From positions 15,996,001 through 16,060,000 of the forward strand of contig NC_091050.1 of the NCBI RefSeq assembly GCF_963966145.1: DNA of 64,000 nucleotides, written 5' to 3'. The stretch comes from Tenebrio molitor. Lineage: Eukaryota; Arthropoda; Insecta; Coleoptera; Tenebrionidae. Positions 1-12,545 of this stretch are shown in pieces; positions within the stretch are counted from its first letter, which is position 1; every line of letters begins with the position of its first letter. The notes under the pieces were generated by a model. That model was given only the letters and a program-made list of their open reading frames with translations. It was not told where the DNA came from and searched no databases. The position numbers and the translations under genes are program-made.

Positions 1-1379
1 GTAGCTCGTGGTTAAAATTATGTTGGTTCATTCTGGGACACCCTATATGTCTCAAAAATTGCTAACTCAGAGGCCGATTTCAAGTTGACTTGCGACGGTC
101 GCATTTGTTGTTGTCATGGTAACGGCGCAAGAGAGAAAGATGACGCATATTGGTAATTAATGTGTAGGACAAAAATAGCTACACATTTGCGCTGCACCAC
201 CTTTTTGCCACCATGACTTGAAATCGGGCCCTGAGAAACTATATAAATCATGTTTGCAAAATTGTCAAAAAGAAAATGTCGTGGTTTCACTTTCCTTAAC
301 AGTTTATAGAATTAAAAAGTTACACGGTAAAGATCTTGTTATGAAGAAGTAAATAAAAAAAGAGCAAATTTCTGTGTTTAGTATTGGTGTTACAAATTTC
401 CAGTTACTAATGCAGAAATCGTAGATTTTAGAAATAAAAATATTGATTTACCGATTATTATTTAAATGAATGATCATGTAGAGGCTACATTGTGACGAAA
501 TGACGATATCGCACATCTTCATCTCAAACTTTTGAAATGTCTCAATTTGCAATTTACAAAAATGGTGGATGCGCCAGGAAATTAAAAATTGATTAATGTA
601 TGCTTGAACTAGACACAAAATAAAAGATCGTTTTGTAGAATTCGTTGGGACAACGCAAAGAAAAATCTCCACTATCTCAAAATCTCTGAAAATATTCCAA
701 TTTAGGAACGACAAAAATTATCTCAGTCATAAAAGTGTGCCACGATAATTTTTGAATTTTGGGTCGGCGGTTGGCAATTGTTGCCGGTAGCTCAGTCTTG
801 GGCGACGTAAGCGAACGAATCAGCCAGACCCGAAAGACAAGAGAGTAAAGGGCGCCAGGATCCTCCGGCACTGATGCTTCGGGAGTATCCGGATCCGGTG
901 ATACTCCGGGGCCGATACCCGAAATGAAACGCATGTGTCCCAGTTAACAAATTTAATCAACTTATATCCCCTGGTACAATAAATATTTACAATAAGTGAA
1001 AATTAAAAGGATAATTTGTACAATTGATTGTTGGTAAAAAAACTAAATTACTGTTCGATGTTCGATTGCAGCAAACAAACAAAAAAAAATTCAATGAACG
1101 GTCCTGACCGGTAACGCACAAAATAAATCTGAACTAAAAATGAAATTCCCGCGAGCCGCCGACGATACTTGTACAAGCTCGGTGTGACCGCAAAACAAAC
1201 GGTATCGAATTAAAGCGCAACTCTAAATTTACCGGCGTCGGATTTACAAACAATATTGTCAAAAAAAAAAGTTTGAATTCCAAATTACACACACACACAC
1301 ACAAGACAAAATACGCGACAGAGAGAGACGGTAAAGCGAAAGAAGTTATCTCCCTGCCGAAAAACTGCTGCGGCCTCGA
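1..1379. other. AT-rich intergenic DNA, no gene seen
   Basis: No open frame here looks coding. The stretch is AT-rich with short poly-A runs and one (AC)n microsatellite near 1288-1304. The words around 40-55 (gggacaccctatat) resemble the ends of common arthropod interspersed repeats, so part of it is probably old transposon debris. A short word (aatggtggatgcg) near 560 recurs near 3672 in a similar context, which suggests two remnants of one dispersed repeat. Confidence 0.5.
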
Positions 1380-2850
1380 GAGATGGAGATACCCGACACG
1401 AGCAAAATGGAGGCTCTGTTCCTGTAGGTGCGATATGATATTCGGGAACGATCTGACCTGAGCCTCCTGCGTCGTCCTTCGGCGTCCTGCGGGGTTCGCC
1501 GCTCGGCGGTCCTGGTGCCGTTGAGGCCGCTGCTGACTCCGGTGGAGATGGAAAAAAAGAAGGCCAGAAAAACAGGGAACTCGACGGATCTGCTGGAACG
1601 GGTCCAACAAAAGGTCCTCGTAATAAACGATCCGCTCAAAAGACCCTTTCTTAGAAAGAAGAGAACGCCATTAAGGTAACGTACGACGGGAAAACTGTAA
1701 CTTACTCAGTCGGCGTGAGGTCTTTTTTTTTTGGGGCGACGAAAAGCAAAAAAAGTCCGTGACTCCCAAGATCCGGAAATTCCGATAGAGTTGGGGTTCC
1801 AAAAGGTACGCTATCCAGCACGAAGCGGAGAACCACGCAACTCTTCTGACGGGCACAGGAGACTTCGTGAAAATCCCGAAAATCGGTGCGATCCACAAAA
1901 AAAACGCTGACACGAAGTTCACCCAGTCACGGTACTTTTTCGAAAGAGGAAGAGTGGCATCGAAACGCGAACTTATCGCCTTGCCCAAAAAAGTCTAACC
2001 AGTCTCGGTGAGGGAAAACAGACCTTAACAGCTGTCGACAGAAGGAATATCCAGAACCGACAGGTGCGTGCGTGGTCGAATTTTTGACGCGCGACAGCGG
2101 GACCGAAATAGGTTATAAAAATCAAAACAAAGGGACCAAAAGGCCTACGCCGTCGATCATCGATGAGAACCGTCGATCGAGACCGTCTCCAGGTGTTTCG
2201 GGAGATGAAGAGAGTTCCGCGAAAGAAGGAGAAAAAAAAATGTCCAGGGACGAGAAGGTGAAGGGAATTTATGGAGTTGGTGTCTAAAAGAAAAGGGAAA
2301 AGTAAGTTAAAGGTACATTCAGAAGACCTACTCAACTCCGATAAACTCTAGACCGTGAAGAAGGAAGAAGATAGGAAAGAGCGAAATTTTTCTGGCGAAG
2401 GGCCAAGGTTCGCGACCTGACAAACCCGACGGTATATAGCTACCGTCCCGCTGAAATTGTGAGGATAAGGGCACGATTCCAGCTGCCTCTTCAGCTGGGG
2501 CCAAACGAAAAGAAAACGAAGAAAAGCCGACAAGGAAAACCAAAAGAAAAGGCAAGGTAGAAAGGATTAACGACAACGACAAGCGAACGGGAGGATGAGG
2601 GATCGGGAAGGAAAAAGACACAAACAAAACGGTCGCGGTAACATGCGATTACTCTCGGCCTAACTGTGAGCGAGAGTTTACTGAATTCGTTACTTTTAAG
2701 GTTACTTTCGAGGTGTTCGAGTAACGATGGTGCATCCCCAAGCATTAGTGGAACCCATGGGCCTTCCACTCCGGCCAAATCCGCAAAAAAAAAACGAAAA
2801 ACGAACGGGATGAAATTTTCGAACCGTGACAAGTGGTAAACGTGCCTAAA
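1380..2850 (+). pseudogene. Decayed lysine-rich coding sequence, possibly retroelement-derived
   Basis: I do not recognise a family. On the + strand, successive stretches translate into protein-like, Lys/Arg/Ser-rich peptide in changing frames, interrupted by stops. Examples are a segment at about 1456-1760 (Gly/Ala-rich, then KEENAIKVTYDGKTVTYSV after one stop), one at about 1800-1995 (containing LLTGTGDFVKIPKIGAIHKK), and one at about 2660-2840 (ending in AKSAKKKRKTNG). The GC content is higher than in the flanks. A decayed gag/ORF1-like protein of a retroelement or a decayed host gene would both fit. No start, splice pattern or catalytic motif could be fixed, so this is inference from composition and frame behaviour only. 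Confidence 0.35.
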
Positions 2851-4329
2851 AATTGTGGCAGGAAAAAATTGATAAATTAGTTAACTCTCAACTAGGCGAA
2901 ATCTAAGACCTCTACTAGTCGCGAATCCATTTATCAGTGAGACATCTGGTGTGAAATGTATGAACTGACCAAAGTCATACTCAAGTCGGTGGCTATTTCA
3001 GTGCTTTGTGTTTTTAAACAAAAGTAAACATGTTAATTTGAACCGAATGAAAACTATAAGTTGTGTTATGCAAGCTTCAATGTATGAAGTGACAAAGGAA
3101 ATGGGCACATATTTATCTGGAACGTTACCTTTGAGGGGCTTTGGCACAAATTTGTAATTTCTTCCCGTTATTATCACTTTTTTGTTTGTTCCTCATAATA
3201 ATTTCTTATGGCCCTCTTCTTTCGCGCCAATAGAACCGCCCTAGTTCGTTTTGAACTTTCCATTTTAACCTTTTTTACAAAATACACTTAGGACCGGTTG
3301 CTAAATCTTAGTTAACATCGTGTCAGCTAACAACGCGTCAAGTTGGAAATCCACCCATTTGATTGGCTGATTCAAATCCAATGTTAAATATCCCCCAATC
3401 AGATCGCTTGACAGTATGTTAACTTTAACAACGAATTGACAATATCAATAAACAAATGAATAGTTTGAAAAATTAAAAATCATCTGGGCAATATGAAAAT
3501 CACTAGTGATTTAACCAACCTAACAACTGCAATTTTGATTTTGACAGCCAGATGTTTTTTGAATGGACTTTTAGAAGAAATATAAGAGTTTTGGAATTTA
3601 AATTATATTGTAACAAGACAAAAAAGGTTCCAGAACTTGACCTAGAATATTCTGAATTTTTCCAATTGCAAAATGGTGGATGCGTCGGACAAAATTTGTT
3701 GATATCTTCATCATTTCTTAAGCTTGATGACGTCTAACAGTTGTACTTAGCACATTTTATTGAGGCAAAGAAAACAGCAAATATACGTCACTGTTATTAT
3801 TTTGAAAAAAAATAACTAGTAAAATGGTGGTTCACCGGAAATTTTTCACATTACCAACATCTCGAGCTAAATTTATTTAATAAATTTAGTTGTCTTCTAC
3901 AGCATAAGCAGAATAAATAGAAATTCAATAATAAGAAAGTTTAGATTAAATTAAACTGGAAAACTTGCAAAAAGATTGAAGTTTAAAGTCCCATAACTCA
4001 GCTCTGCTGGCTTCACTGCTAACATATTTTAGCTCAAATCAATCAAGAAAACGAGACAAATCTGACGATACCCAACTTCGTTACCTCAAACTTTTCAAGA
4101 AATCGAATTCCCTCAAATCTGGACCAACCTAGTCTACAAGTATCAGATTTCAAATGAACAAAAAGGGAGAAAAACAGTTTTGTGGTGTTTTCTTTATGCT
4201 TACAACACGATAAATGAACGGTGCGTACTTAAAAAGTTTTGGCATTATCTTACTTTTATGTTACTGTTCAGGAAAGAATTTACAAACAAGTTTCGTTTGT
4301 AATTAAATCTTAAAATTTGGTGTACACAC
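2851..4329. other. AT-rich intergenic DNA, no gene seen
   Basis: AT-rich sequence with no convincing coding frame. The open frame at 3552-3737 is short, AT-rich and lacks any recognisable motif. Otherwise I see only scattered poly-A/T runs and TGACA/TGTCA words. Confidence 0.5.
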
Positions 4330-7060
4330 AGTTAAGCTGGGTTCACCGTGCGTATCGCAACGTAAGGTTTATGACAGCAGTCCTCAACATCCCCTGATTA
4401 TCAGTGACTTTCATTCGGAGGTGAAAAATGTCTGTTCCTTTCCAAACATATCTTTAATGACGAAGCGGAAAGGAAATCCGGTTCGGTTCGAGCAAACAGA
4501 TGCTAATAAGGTCTGCAGCGGCCTTAACAAGTTAATAAGTGGCGAAATGTGGCCGCAGCGGCTCCATTCGACAAGGGCTACTCCGCCATGCAGCGAGCCG
4601 AGCTTTCCATTACCGTTAATGAGACAATATCACTGAAAACATTCCCAGCCCTGGGGACGGGGAGGCTGCCACCCCCGCACGAGGCAGACGGTTAAAAGCG
4701 AAGAAAATGACGCCTTCGAGACGTGGACAACTCTCGTCGACGCCTGCAACGGTGGTGTCAAGTCGAAAAAGTCTTATCTCGTTTCCGTACGGGTTAACAC
4801 GCCTCAAAAAAGAAACTCCACGCTAAATAAATTAATCGCTAACGAGCGCCGTCTCTCCACAAGGGGTGTTCGCTCCCCCGACAAATACATTCAAGCAATG
4901 TGCGGATTGTTTAAGGCTCGTCACATTCATATGGTGCACTTTCCACGACCCTTCTCAACGACGAAACCGATTTAACGCCCCCACTCGGGGTGCTCACTTC
5001 TTAACGACCCTCGTATGCATGCAGATACACTATTTCCGAACTAGATGACGCATAAATCACACGTTCAACAGTCGGTTGATTAGACGACCACCGTTGCACT
5101 GACTGTTTTATATTCTATCCGAAGCTGACACGTTTTAAAATGCAACTCTTGTACCACGCCGACTCCAGAAGGACAATTAAGGCATTGTTGCCGACAACTC
5201 TTTTAAAACAATAAAGTCGGAAAAAATCCTTGAAAATCCTTGACGGGCAAGAAAGTGAAAAAGGGATTCGGTCGAGAACATGCACTCCACACTTATTCAA
5301 TGGAGAACAAATCTGGGGAAATTGCAAATGGAAATTACCGATGCAGAGGGAATAAAAGTGGCGCATCGACTAATTGGGTGGTGCATTGCAAAGTGATGCA
5401 GTGTTGTCCTTGTGGCACATTATTCAGGATTATGGACGTAATGGCACATCAATCGAAATTCGTGTTTGCGTTAATCCTGCAAAACGCCGAGTGTGTTCTT
5501 TCCTGCGGTGCGCCATCACATCCTGTCAACTCTTTGTGTTCGGAGAAAACAGGACCAAAAAGTAAAACATCGAATCCAGGCCTGAAATTCTCTTGATAAA
5601 TTCCCCTAACGAGGCTCATCCAGTCCAGGTAAATGCACCCCACAGGAACTAATTCTCTGCCATAACATCATAATGAAACAAGGGAAAGTGATTTGTGATT
5701 GTGAACGAGGCTCCTCTTTGAGAGGCTTTGACTCCTTAATTATAAATTCCACTCGAGATTCATCGGCTTTACCGCCAAAAACAAAACAGGAAAATCGATT
5801 TGCATGGAAATTGCGGGAAAAATTCCTCCGAGGTGGGCGCGCATCCAACATAAAAGGTTAGGCGGTCAGTGTCAACTCCATAAATTTCAGCCGCTGGCCT
5901 AATTGCCGTTGGCATGATAGTCTAATTAGGGACAGCCGTAGAGCTGCGGTTTTGCATGAAGCAACTTCATTTACATGCACCGAATTAGCAAACAGGTCGA
6001 GACGGCGTTTTGTGGCGCTCCAAAAAAAAAAAACTACCCACGATTTTACAGAGGGTGAGTCTCTAATCAATTCAACAAAATTTTAATATTCATGCGAGCC
6101 GAGATAAAAATAATCCGAGGGTCGTCGTGAAATAAACACGCAGGCAACAACAAGTAAACAGCGCCGACAGCAATTGAGTCGGTCGCGGGGTTCCTCCGGG
6201 TCGGACCTTGAGACCGCGTCTCTTCTGCAATTTTGCATTTAGTTGTTTTGTCGGCGGAGAAATCGATAGACCCGGACCTGCAAGCCCGAAACAAAAATAG
6301 CCCGACACCACTTGTTGCAGACTTTGACGAGTTCGAGGAGAGCTCTTCGCCTCGTCTTGTGCAAATCCTGGCGAAAAAATGACCAAATACCATCCGGCCC
6401 CTTATTTATTCAGTTCGAGTGGAGGACCGAGACGAAAGTCAATAGCGGGCAGAGCAACATTTTCAATATTTCAGTCGAGATATGAACTCGCTCGTTAAAT
6501 ATTTACGTTAAGCACGAGGTCTGCGTGCGGCTTAAGCAGATTCTTATTTCTTGCGGAGGTGAAAACGGGAGAGGCGCAAGATAAATATAAATTGAAAAGC
6601 TCGCCGATGATCTCGTTGCCGATGCAGAGATTTATACGACAATCGACAAGTAAGGAATCTCCGGGCTGTATTATTTATGAAAACGCTGCATTATTTATAA
6701 AGATGCCGGGCAGGCTGGAGGCTCGGCCGGAGCTTAAGTGTCGCGTTAGAGGAGCTCGCCGCCGCCGTTTCTCACTTTTCTCTAACCCGACTCGACACCA
6801 GATGAAATTAACCCTCGTCCGGATCATAAATCGTAACAGTAAACACCGCAACACTCCGACCTAATCGGAACGCAATTAGGCTGGCACCGCTGATTTAAGA
6901 AAACGCGCAAACAACGTGGGGGATGCGCTGCGGGATTTTAACCCCGGCTGGGATAACATAAAAAGACAAAGCGTTAGTCGAGACACGTGGTTTCATCTTT
7001 CTCAATCGAATAAAAATCATCTCGTTAATCTTCACTTTGAAACTAGAGACAAATAGTAAA
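4330..7060. other. GC-balanced single-copy-looking non-coding island
   Basis: This stretch has more balanced base composition than its AT-rich flanks and lacks inverted repeats. Open frames exist on both strands, but all are short and none shows motifs, plausible introns or protein-like composition. Such texture (repeat-free, many homeodomain-like TAAT/ATTA words near 6650-6900) fits regulatory DNA or a non-coding transcript. That is inference; nothing here proves function. Confidence 0.35.
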
Positions 7061-7381
7061 TGCACCAGTCAGAAGCAATAAATTGCATTCATGTTTTTTT
7101 TTTTGATTACATAAATGGCTTAATTGCACATCGAAAAAATTTTAAATCAACTTTAACAATTATCTCCAGGACGAACAACTGACTTCACTTTCAGATCATT
7201 TCTGGTACCGTTCAAATATTTAAATTTTCTGTACTGTTCTGTCGTGGGAAAAGACATATTACACGGTGCATTTGTCGAATCATGCAGAACTTTTAATACT
7301 GCGAAATCTAAAACCTAGGTATTTAGTAACCTGCGTTCGGAAACTAATCCGTTTGGAGTAGCTTGTCTAGTTTTGAACGTA

Positions 7382-8860
7382 CAAGGTGATCAAAAAGAAA
7401 ACTAATCAGAGCAGGCATGTCGCAGCAGAATTCTATGCAAATAAGCGTTCAATGCATGGGCGTAGACAATTTGTGGTCTCAAACACCCCTTTAATAAATC
7501 ATACCTCATGATTCATGAATTTTAGACGTTGGAATTATAATTGTGCATTTTATTATTATTATTATCAGATACTGGAGAAAATTTAAAAAATACCTACTAA
7601 GAGCTTCATTTTACATTCGTAAAAATGGGTAATTTACCAGGTTTATTGCGAAATGCGACGTCACTGGTAAGCAGATTTTTCGCTGAAACGTCAAAGAGAT
7701 GTCAATTTTAAAGCAACGGTGTGGTGTTGTTGACCTAGAAAACAAATTTTCGATTTCCACAAAGTTTACAGACGTTTCCTGTAATTGTAAGCAACAATGA
7801 TCCCAGAATAAGTGGTAAAATGGGTGTTGCCATTGAAGAAAAAGCATTTTTATTAAAATGTTACTTTTGAAACAGGGTGAATAGGCAACCAATAAAACGA
7901 CTGTGTATAGCAAGTATCATAAAGTTTGAATTTCCCACCGTTTTACACGAATGTCATCATTGAACATGTTTGTTTTCAGCAAAGGGTGCCCTTAGAAATA
8001 TCAAAGGACACCCTTAGATATTTTTTTTTTGAGCACTCGAAGCAAATACACTTGCCACCAAAAAAAAATGGGAAATTGACGTACAGTTGCGGCCGTTGAA
8101 AACTCAGACACTTTGACAACGCCAAACTTTTGGCTTTGTAAATGGTACTGAAAGTGACGTTTCCCGAAATGTCACTCAAACATTATCCACATTAATTTCT
8201 TTCGCAATGGCTGTTATAAGTACTCACACCGTCCCTCAGTCAAATACATTTTTGCAAATCAGATAATTGCGGCATTTCAAAAGTTACGCGCGATTCTGAC
8301 CTAATATGTATGTCAAATACTGACACTGACTTTATAATCCTTGATGAAAATCCTGTTTACGCTAATCAAATTTTGGAATTTATACAGAGTGAGATTTCAA
8401 CGGCCGCAACTGTACACAAAAAATTGTTTTTGTATGTTTTTTAATCTGTTTAATTTGGGTTTTTTAAAGAGGTTAGAATTATCTGACATTGTCACCGAAA
8501 TGATTAATCAAAATAGTTTAATTAGACTTGGTTTGATACGAATAAAAATGACATAAGCTGACAATTAATAATCTGATTTACATGATCAAATTTTAGATTT
8601 CCCATTTTTTTTGGTGTTCAGTGTATGCTTCGAGAATAAGAATCGTTAGTTATTCTATTTTTAATGTAAAACGTTGCAAACATGCTGTAATTACAACTGT
8701 CAATTTACACTTTAAAAAAGCAAAACAACTGACGGTTTCCAACGCCTTCCCAGCCCAGGATTTCATTTGAACGCCCAATGTAAATCAGCGTACGACAAAC
8801 GTTTCGATAAAACAAAAGATGAGGTGGAACTCTTGATTTGTTTTCTTTTTGATCACTTTA
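7382..8860. mobile_element. TA-flanked inverted-repeat element (about 1.5 kb), non-coding
   Basis: The left end (from 7382, CAAGGTGATCAAAAAGAAAA) is repeated in inverted form at the right end (about 8833-8860). Both ends are bounded by a TA, as expected for the target-site duplication of Tc1/mariner-type and related elements. The interior carries no transposase-like frame, so it would be a non-autonomous (MITE-like) copy. A second inverted repeat lies nested inside it. Exact outer boundaries could be off by a few bases. Confidence 0.55.
8033..8637. repeat. Nested inverted-repeat structure
   Basis: An outer arm at about 8033-8078 (cactcgaagc ... atgggaaatt) has its imperfect reverse complement at about 8594-8637. 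Immediately inside the left arm, a second arm at 8080-8104 (GTACAGTTGCGGCCGTTGAA) is matched at about 8391-8415. On the left the two arms are adjacent, but on the right they are separated by about 180 bases, which suggests that one inverted-repeat element inserted in or recombined with another. Confidence 0.6.
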
Positions 8861-9289
8861 TACGAGTACATTAACTACATATTCGATTTTACCCTAGTCT
8901 CCTCTACTTCTTGTTCAAACCCTGTCACATTAGCGTTGTTGAATTGAGCGTACACGAAATAGATGTGCAAATAAAATTCTAAATACCCATTTAGACCCAC
9001 TTATGAAATCTGAATTTCAAATCCCGTTACACAAAAAGAGAAATACATATTTACTAAACATAAGTGTAAATTTCTGGGAATGTATCTTCTGGTAAAACTT
9101 TGCAAATCATATCTATCGACCACTTTTGAAGTGTCTACAGTCACGATCACTTAAATTTGACAGCCTAGAAAGAATATAATTCCAAAAATTGCTTCTGTTT
9201 TATTATTTCGTCGACTGCTTTGGGAAGTTGTTCGTTTTTTCATCATCTTGCCGTCTACAGATCGACTTATGTCGTTATGAAAGGCAAAT
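8861..9289. other. AT-rich intergenic DNA, nothing seen
   Basis: No coding frame, repeat or RNA gene that I can support; AT-rich throughout. Confidence 0.5.
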
Positions 9290-10050
9290 TCTGAGCGCGT
9301 GGGTGTCCTTCCGGCCCAAATGCCGCGCCCTCTGTCCGGAGCGCCCCGTTTCGATCATTCCGTAAATTACGACAAAGGCAGCGATATTGGCCATAGATAT
9401 AAAATCTCTTCTCATAAATGCTCCCCAATTCCGTTCCATCTTAATATTTATTTGAAATTCGTCCCGCTTTTGATCTTTGCTCTCCGGATTCTTATTTAGT
9501 TTGGCGCTTTTGTGCCGCGTCTTTCATCCGATCCCCGTTTCCGGAACGAAATCGGAAAGTTTCCGGCCGATCCTCCACTCCCGATAATTATCGCCGCGAG
9601 ACGCAGGTGTCGAAAGAGCCCAAAGTGTTGTTAATATTGATTAGGGGGATAAACCGCCGCGCCGACTTTGACATTAGCATCCCGCGAAACGGATTCTTGC
9701 GGCGCTCCGCTGCTCCCAGCCGCGCCGAAAAATAAATCAAACTCATAATACAAATCGGTTGTCGCGCGTTCGCCATTCTGGACGCTGCTCTCTTCCAGCC
9801 GGGATGAATCAAAGCGTAACAGGAAGCGGTGTTTTTGCGGCGATCGGACGCCCCGGCCACGTCCTCGGCGTTTATTCACGTGTCCGGGCGGAAATCGCAC
9901 CGAAAGCCCTTCACAGTCCATGCGGAAAAAGCCAAACTGGGACTTTTTACTCGAGCTGGATCGTTTCAAATGCTCCACCGATGAATTTGCTTCCAGGAAA
10001 TGCTACATCCATCATCGAAAACGATCAGGTGGTCTTTGGTAAACACTAAA
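9290..10050. other. GC-rich non-coding island
   Basis: A clear local rise in GC compared with both flanks. Overlapping open frames occur on both strands (for example 9588-9860 and 9631-9978 on the minus strand), but their translations are Arg-rich and motif-free, as expected from GC-rich non-coding DNA. No splice-consistent gene could be built. It may be a regulatory element or an exon of a non-coding RNA. Confidence 0.35.
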
Positions 10051-10597
10051 GACCAAAAACTTCCAGTTTAAACGCGATTAACTGAAAACAAAAAATTACC
10101 ACTGTAGAGTGTAGTTCTGGTATTATTAAGCTTGTCTCGCTTTTTTCTACACGTTCGGAAGCGTTTTCTAGTAGAGTTGACATAAAAAAGAAATTATTTT
10201 CTTTTTTGGAACTGGGATCGTATTTACTGCCAGAGACATATTTTAGGGAATGAGAAACGGAGACCGACTGCCAGAGGCGTCTGACAGGTTGCTTGGAAAC
10301 GCTGAAGTAGGTAGATAGACAATAAGGACATGAGAATTAGCCGTGTTACGGTAGTCGTTGTTCATAATTTCTGCGTTCCACTGACTCATTACAAGATAGT
10401 ATAAGGATCCTGAAGGCGGTGAATTTTTTTCTTTTCTTCTTTTTGAGACTTTTAACTCGTTCACAAACAGCAACATGTGAACGAGAAGAAAAGGTGCCCC
10501 AAGATGGATCCTTGTACTACACCAGATCTTCAGCTACCACACGTAGTTTCAGTCAGTTTTGGATAATGAAAGTAAACAAGTTTTGGCACAGTCTATA
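10051..10597. other. AT-rich intergenic DNA, nothing seen
   Basis: No gene-like frame. The two open frames near 10243-10619 overlap on opposite strands and show no motif. Confidence 0.45.
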
Positions 10598-11229
10598 CAG
10601 GATTATTCACGTAAGATGACGAGCCTGATCAGGTAAAAATGCAACACAAAAAACAATTCACAAAGCAATCTCGAACCCTATTACATTATCCTGCATTATC
10701 ATGATGTACAGTCGATGGACAAATAAAACTGGGACAAAAATGACAATCACATAAGTAAAAATTTACAAATTTGCATCTTTTAATTACGGCTTTATCACAA
10801 ATAGGTTAACTTTGCTATGACATATTATATAGACACTGACAAATATGTATATTGACAATTCAATGGTCTGATTTACATAGATTAAATTTTAAGTGTCTTA
10901 GTTTTATTTGTCCGCCGACCATACATTGTCAAGTTCTGATAGAAGAATACCTCTTTCAACAAAGTATGATTTAATAACAATAATATCCAATTAAAATCAC
11001 AAAAGTGATGGGTAAGTATGATCATATCGGTTCTGTCGTCGTTAAACATTTTCAAATACTAAATATGAACGAAAAATGTAATGACAGATATACCTTTAAA
11101 ATTAATAGAATACCTACTTGGATTATTGATTTAATTTTTAAATACCAAAACACAATGAATGCTTTGTAAAGTGTATTTTGGGTTGCATTTTTACCTGGTC
11201 AGGCTTGTCATCTTACGTGAACAACCCTG
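10598..11229. mobile_element. 632-bp MITE with about 50-bp terminal inverted repeats and TA target duplication
   Basis: The left end starts CAGGATTATTCACGTAAGAT at 10598 and continues for about 50 bases as an inverted copy of the right end (11182-11229), with only a few mismatches. A TA precedes the left end (10596-10597) and follows the right end (11230-11231). The interior is AT-rich and non-coding. This is the structure of a non-autonomous Tc1/mariner-like element. A fragment of the same right end recurs near 57161. Confidence 0.8.
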
Positions 11230-11732
11230 TATGTCTGTTTTTTTTTATCAAAGAACCACAACACCGCAATTTATACCCAAAATAGAGCTGGCAACATTGT
11301 ACACCTTTGATCTATAGTAAATTCATTTTTGTAATGACGTAAAGTTGATTTTCTCTTTATTGTCAAAGTTTTCTCATGTTGGTATGAGCTACTAGTTATT
11401 TGATGATTTGATGGTTATTAGGTTCGCAAAATTAAATGTCAATTGTATGCCAGACGGGTCAGATCTTTTGATGTAAAGGCGCTTACGCTACTGAATATGT
11501 TCAGTTGTATTTTTCAGTGTCATTATCGTCTTCATTTCTTGTCTTTTGGTATAAAATTTGCTTACACCTGCAACTTTTCTGACTTTTGAAAATTATTGAG
11601 ATAACCTCAAACCTGATCTAGGGAGATTTTACCATACAGTGTTCCGAAACGAAAGATTTTAGGGTGCTACAGCCTGGTCTTTGAGGGAATTTTGACATTG
11701 ACAATTGTTTAAAAAAAAATTGGACTATACTA
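11230..11732. other. AT-rich intergenic DNA
   Basis: No coding frame. The word ttggactata near 11718 matches the end of the inverted-repeat element at 18380-18696 and may be a remnant of that family. Confidence 0.4.
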
Positions 11733-11984
11733 CAGGGTGAGCAACAATAAATGTTTCAGTTGGCAAAAAAAAATTTTACATAAAATTTTCAAAACTGTGA
11801 ATTGTACCTATTTCGGTTTGTTTTATTGACATTATTGACAGCTGGTATACATTTCAAATTTAAACGTCTTGGTTTTTGTAATCTTTTATTAATAAAATGG
11901 TTTTCTCGTTGGAACATGACATAAAAGTCACCAAAAATCACCAGAATTTATTGCCAACTCAATCAGTACTTGTTGCTCACACGG
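11733..11984. mobile_element. 252-bp MITE, CAGGGTGAGC ends, TA target duplication
   Basis: The left end CAGGGTGAGCAACAA at 11733 is matched by an inverted right arm ending at 11984. The arms are about 35 bases with small gaps and end in a shared ttggcaa on the inside. TA dinucleotides flank both ends (11731-11732 and 11985-11986). There is no coding capacity. Confidence 0.65.
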
Positions 11985-12143
11985 TATTATAACTGTATAA
12001 CTTTTTTTTTGTAAGATTTTTTTAATCAAATACATAAATAATAATTAGACAGTTGGCAAAGATTTAAATTGTCATAATATTGTTGCTGCCATAATGCATG
12101 AATTTCCAAAACGGAATAGAGCATCAAAATACAAATATTATTT

Positions 12144-12427
12144 TTCTATAATTGATTCAAAAAATTGAAATTCACGCATAGTTATCTGTGCCTGAAGTGG
12201 GTCATTTTCTGACGTGTATTTTTTTTTACATTGTTAGTAAGATCGAAACCATAGAAACCATACAAAACAGTGTGTGAAATGCAATTTCACGCATACGACT
12301 ATTTCTGTTTTTCATTTCACGCACTGTTTTTTATTAGTTACCTAGCAACATGGTCACTGCATTGAAACTTCAGAGTTCCTTCAAAAATTTGAATTTTTAA
12401 TTTCAATTTTTTGAATCAATTATAGAA
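12144..12427. repeat. Inverted repeat with perfect 29-base arms
   Basis: The arm at 12144-12172 (starting ttctataattgattcaaaaa) is exactly complementary to 12399-12427. The spacer contains repeated cacgca words. Probably a short foldback element or MITE; I could not place clean target duplications. Confidence 0.7.
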
Positions 12428-12445
12428 AAAATTTTGTTTATATTT

Positions 12446-12545
12446 CGTGCGCGAAGATGTTTTTGTGCATTCAAAGGCTTATACTGCCTCGACCTTCGTC
12501 TCGGCGTAAAAGACCTTTTCATGCACAAAAAACACTCTTCGCGCA
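12446..12545. repeat. Short foldback repeat
   Basis: Left arm around 12448-12474 (gtgcgcgaagatgtttttgt) pairs with 12521-12546 as an imperfect reverse complement around a roughly 45-base loop. It abuts the preceding inverted repeat and may be part of the same composite element. Confidence 0.6.

Noticed and set aside
9588..10049. Overlapping open frames in the GC-rich island
   Set aside because: Frames on both strands are Arg-rich and motif-free, as expected from GC-rich non-coding DNA.
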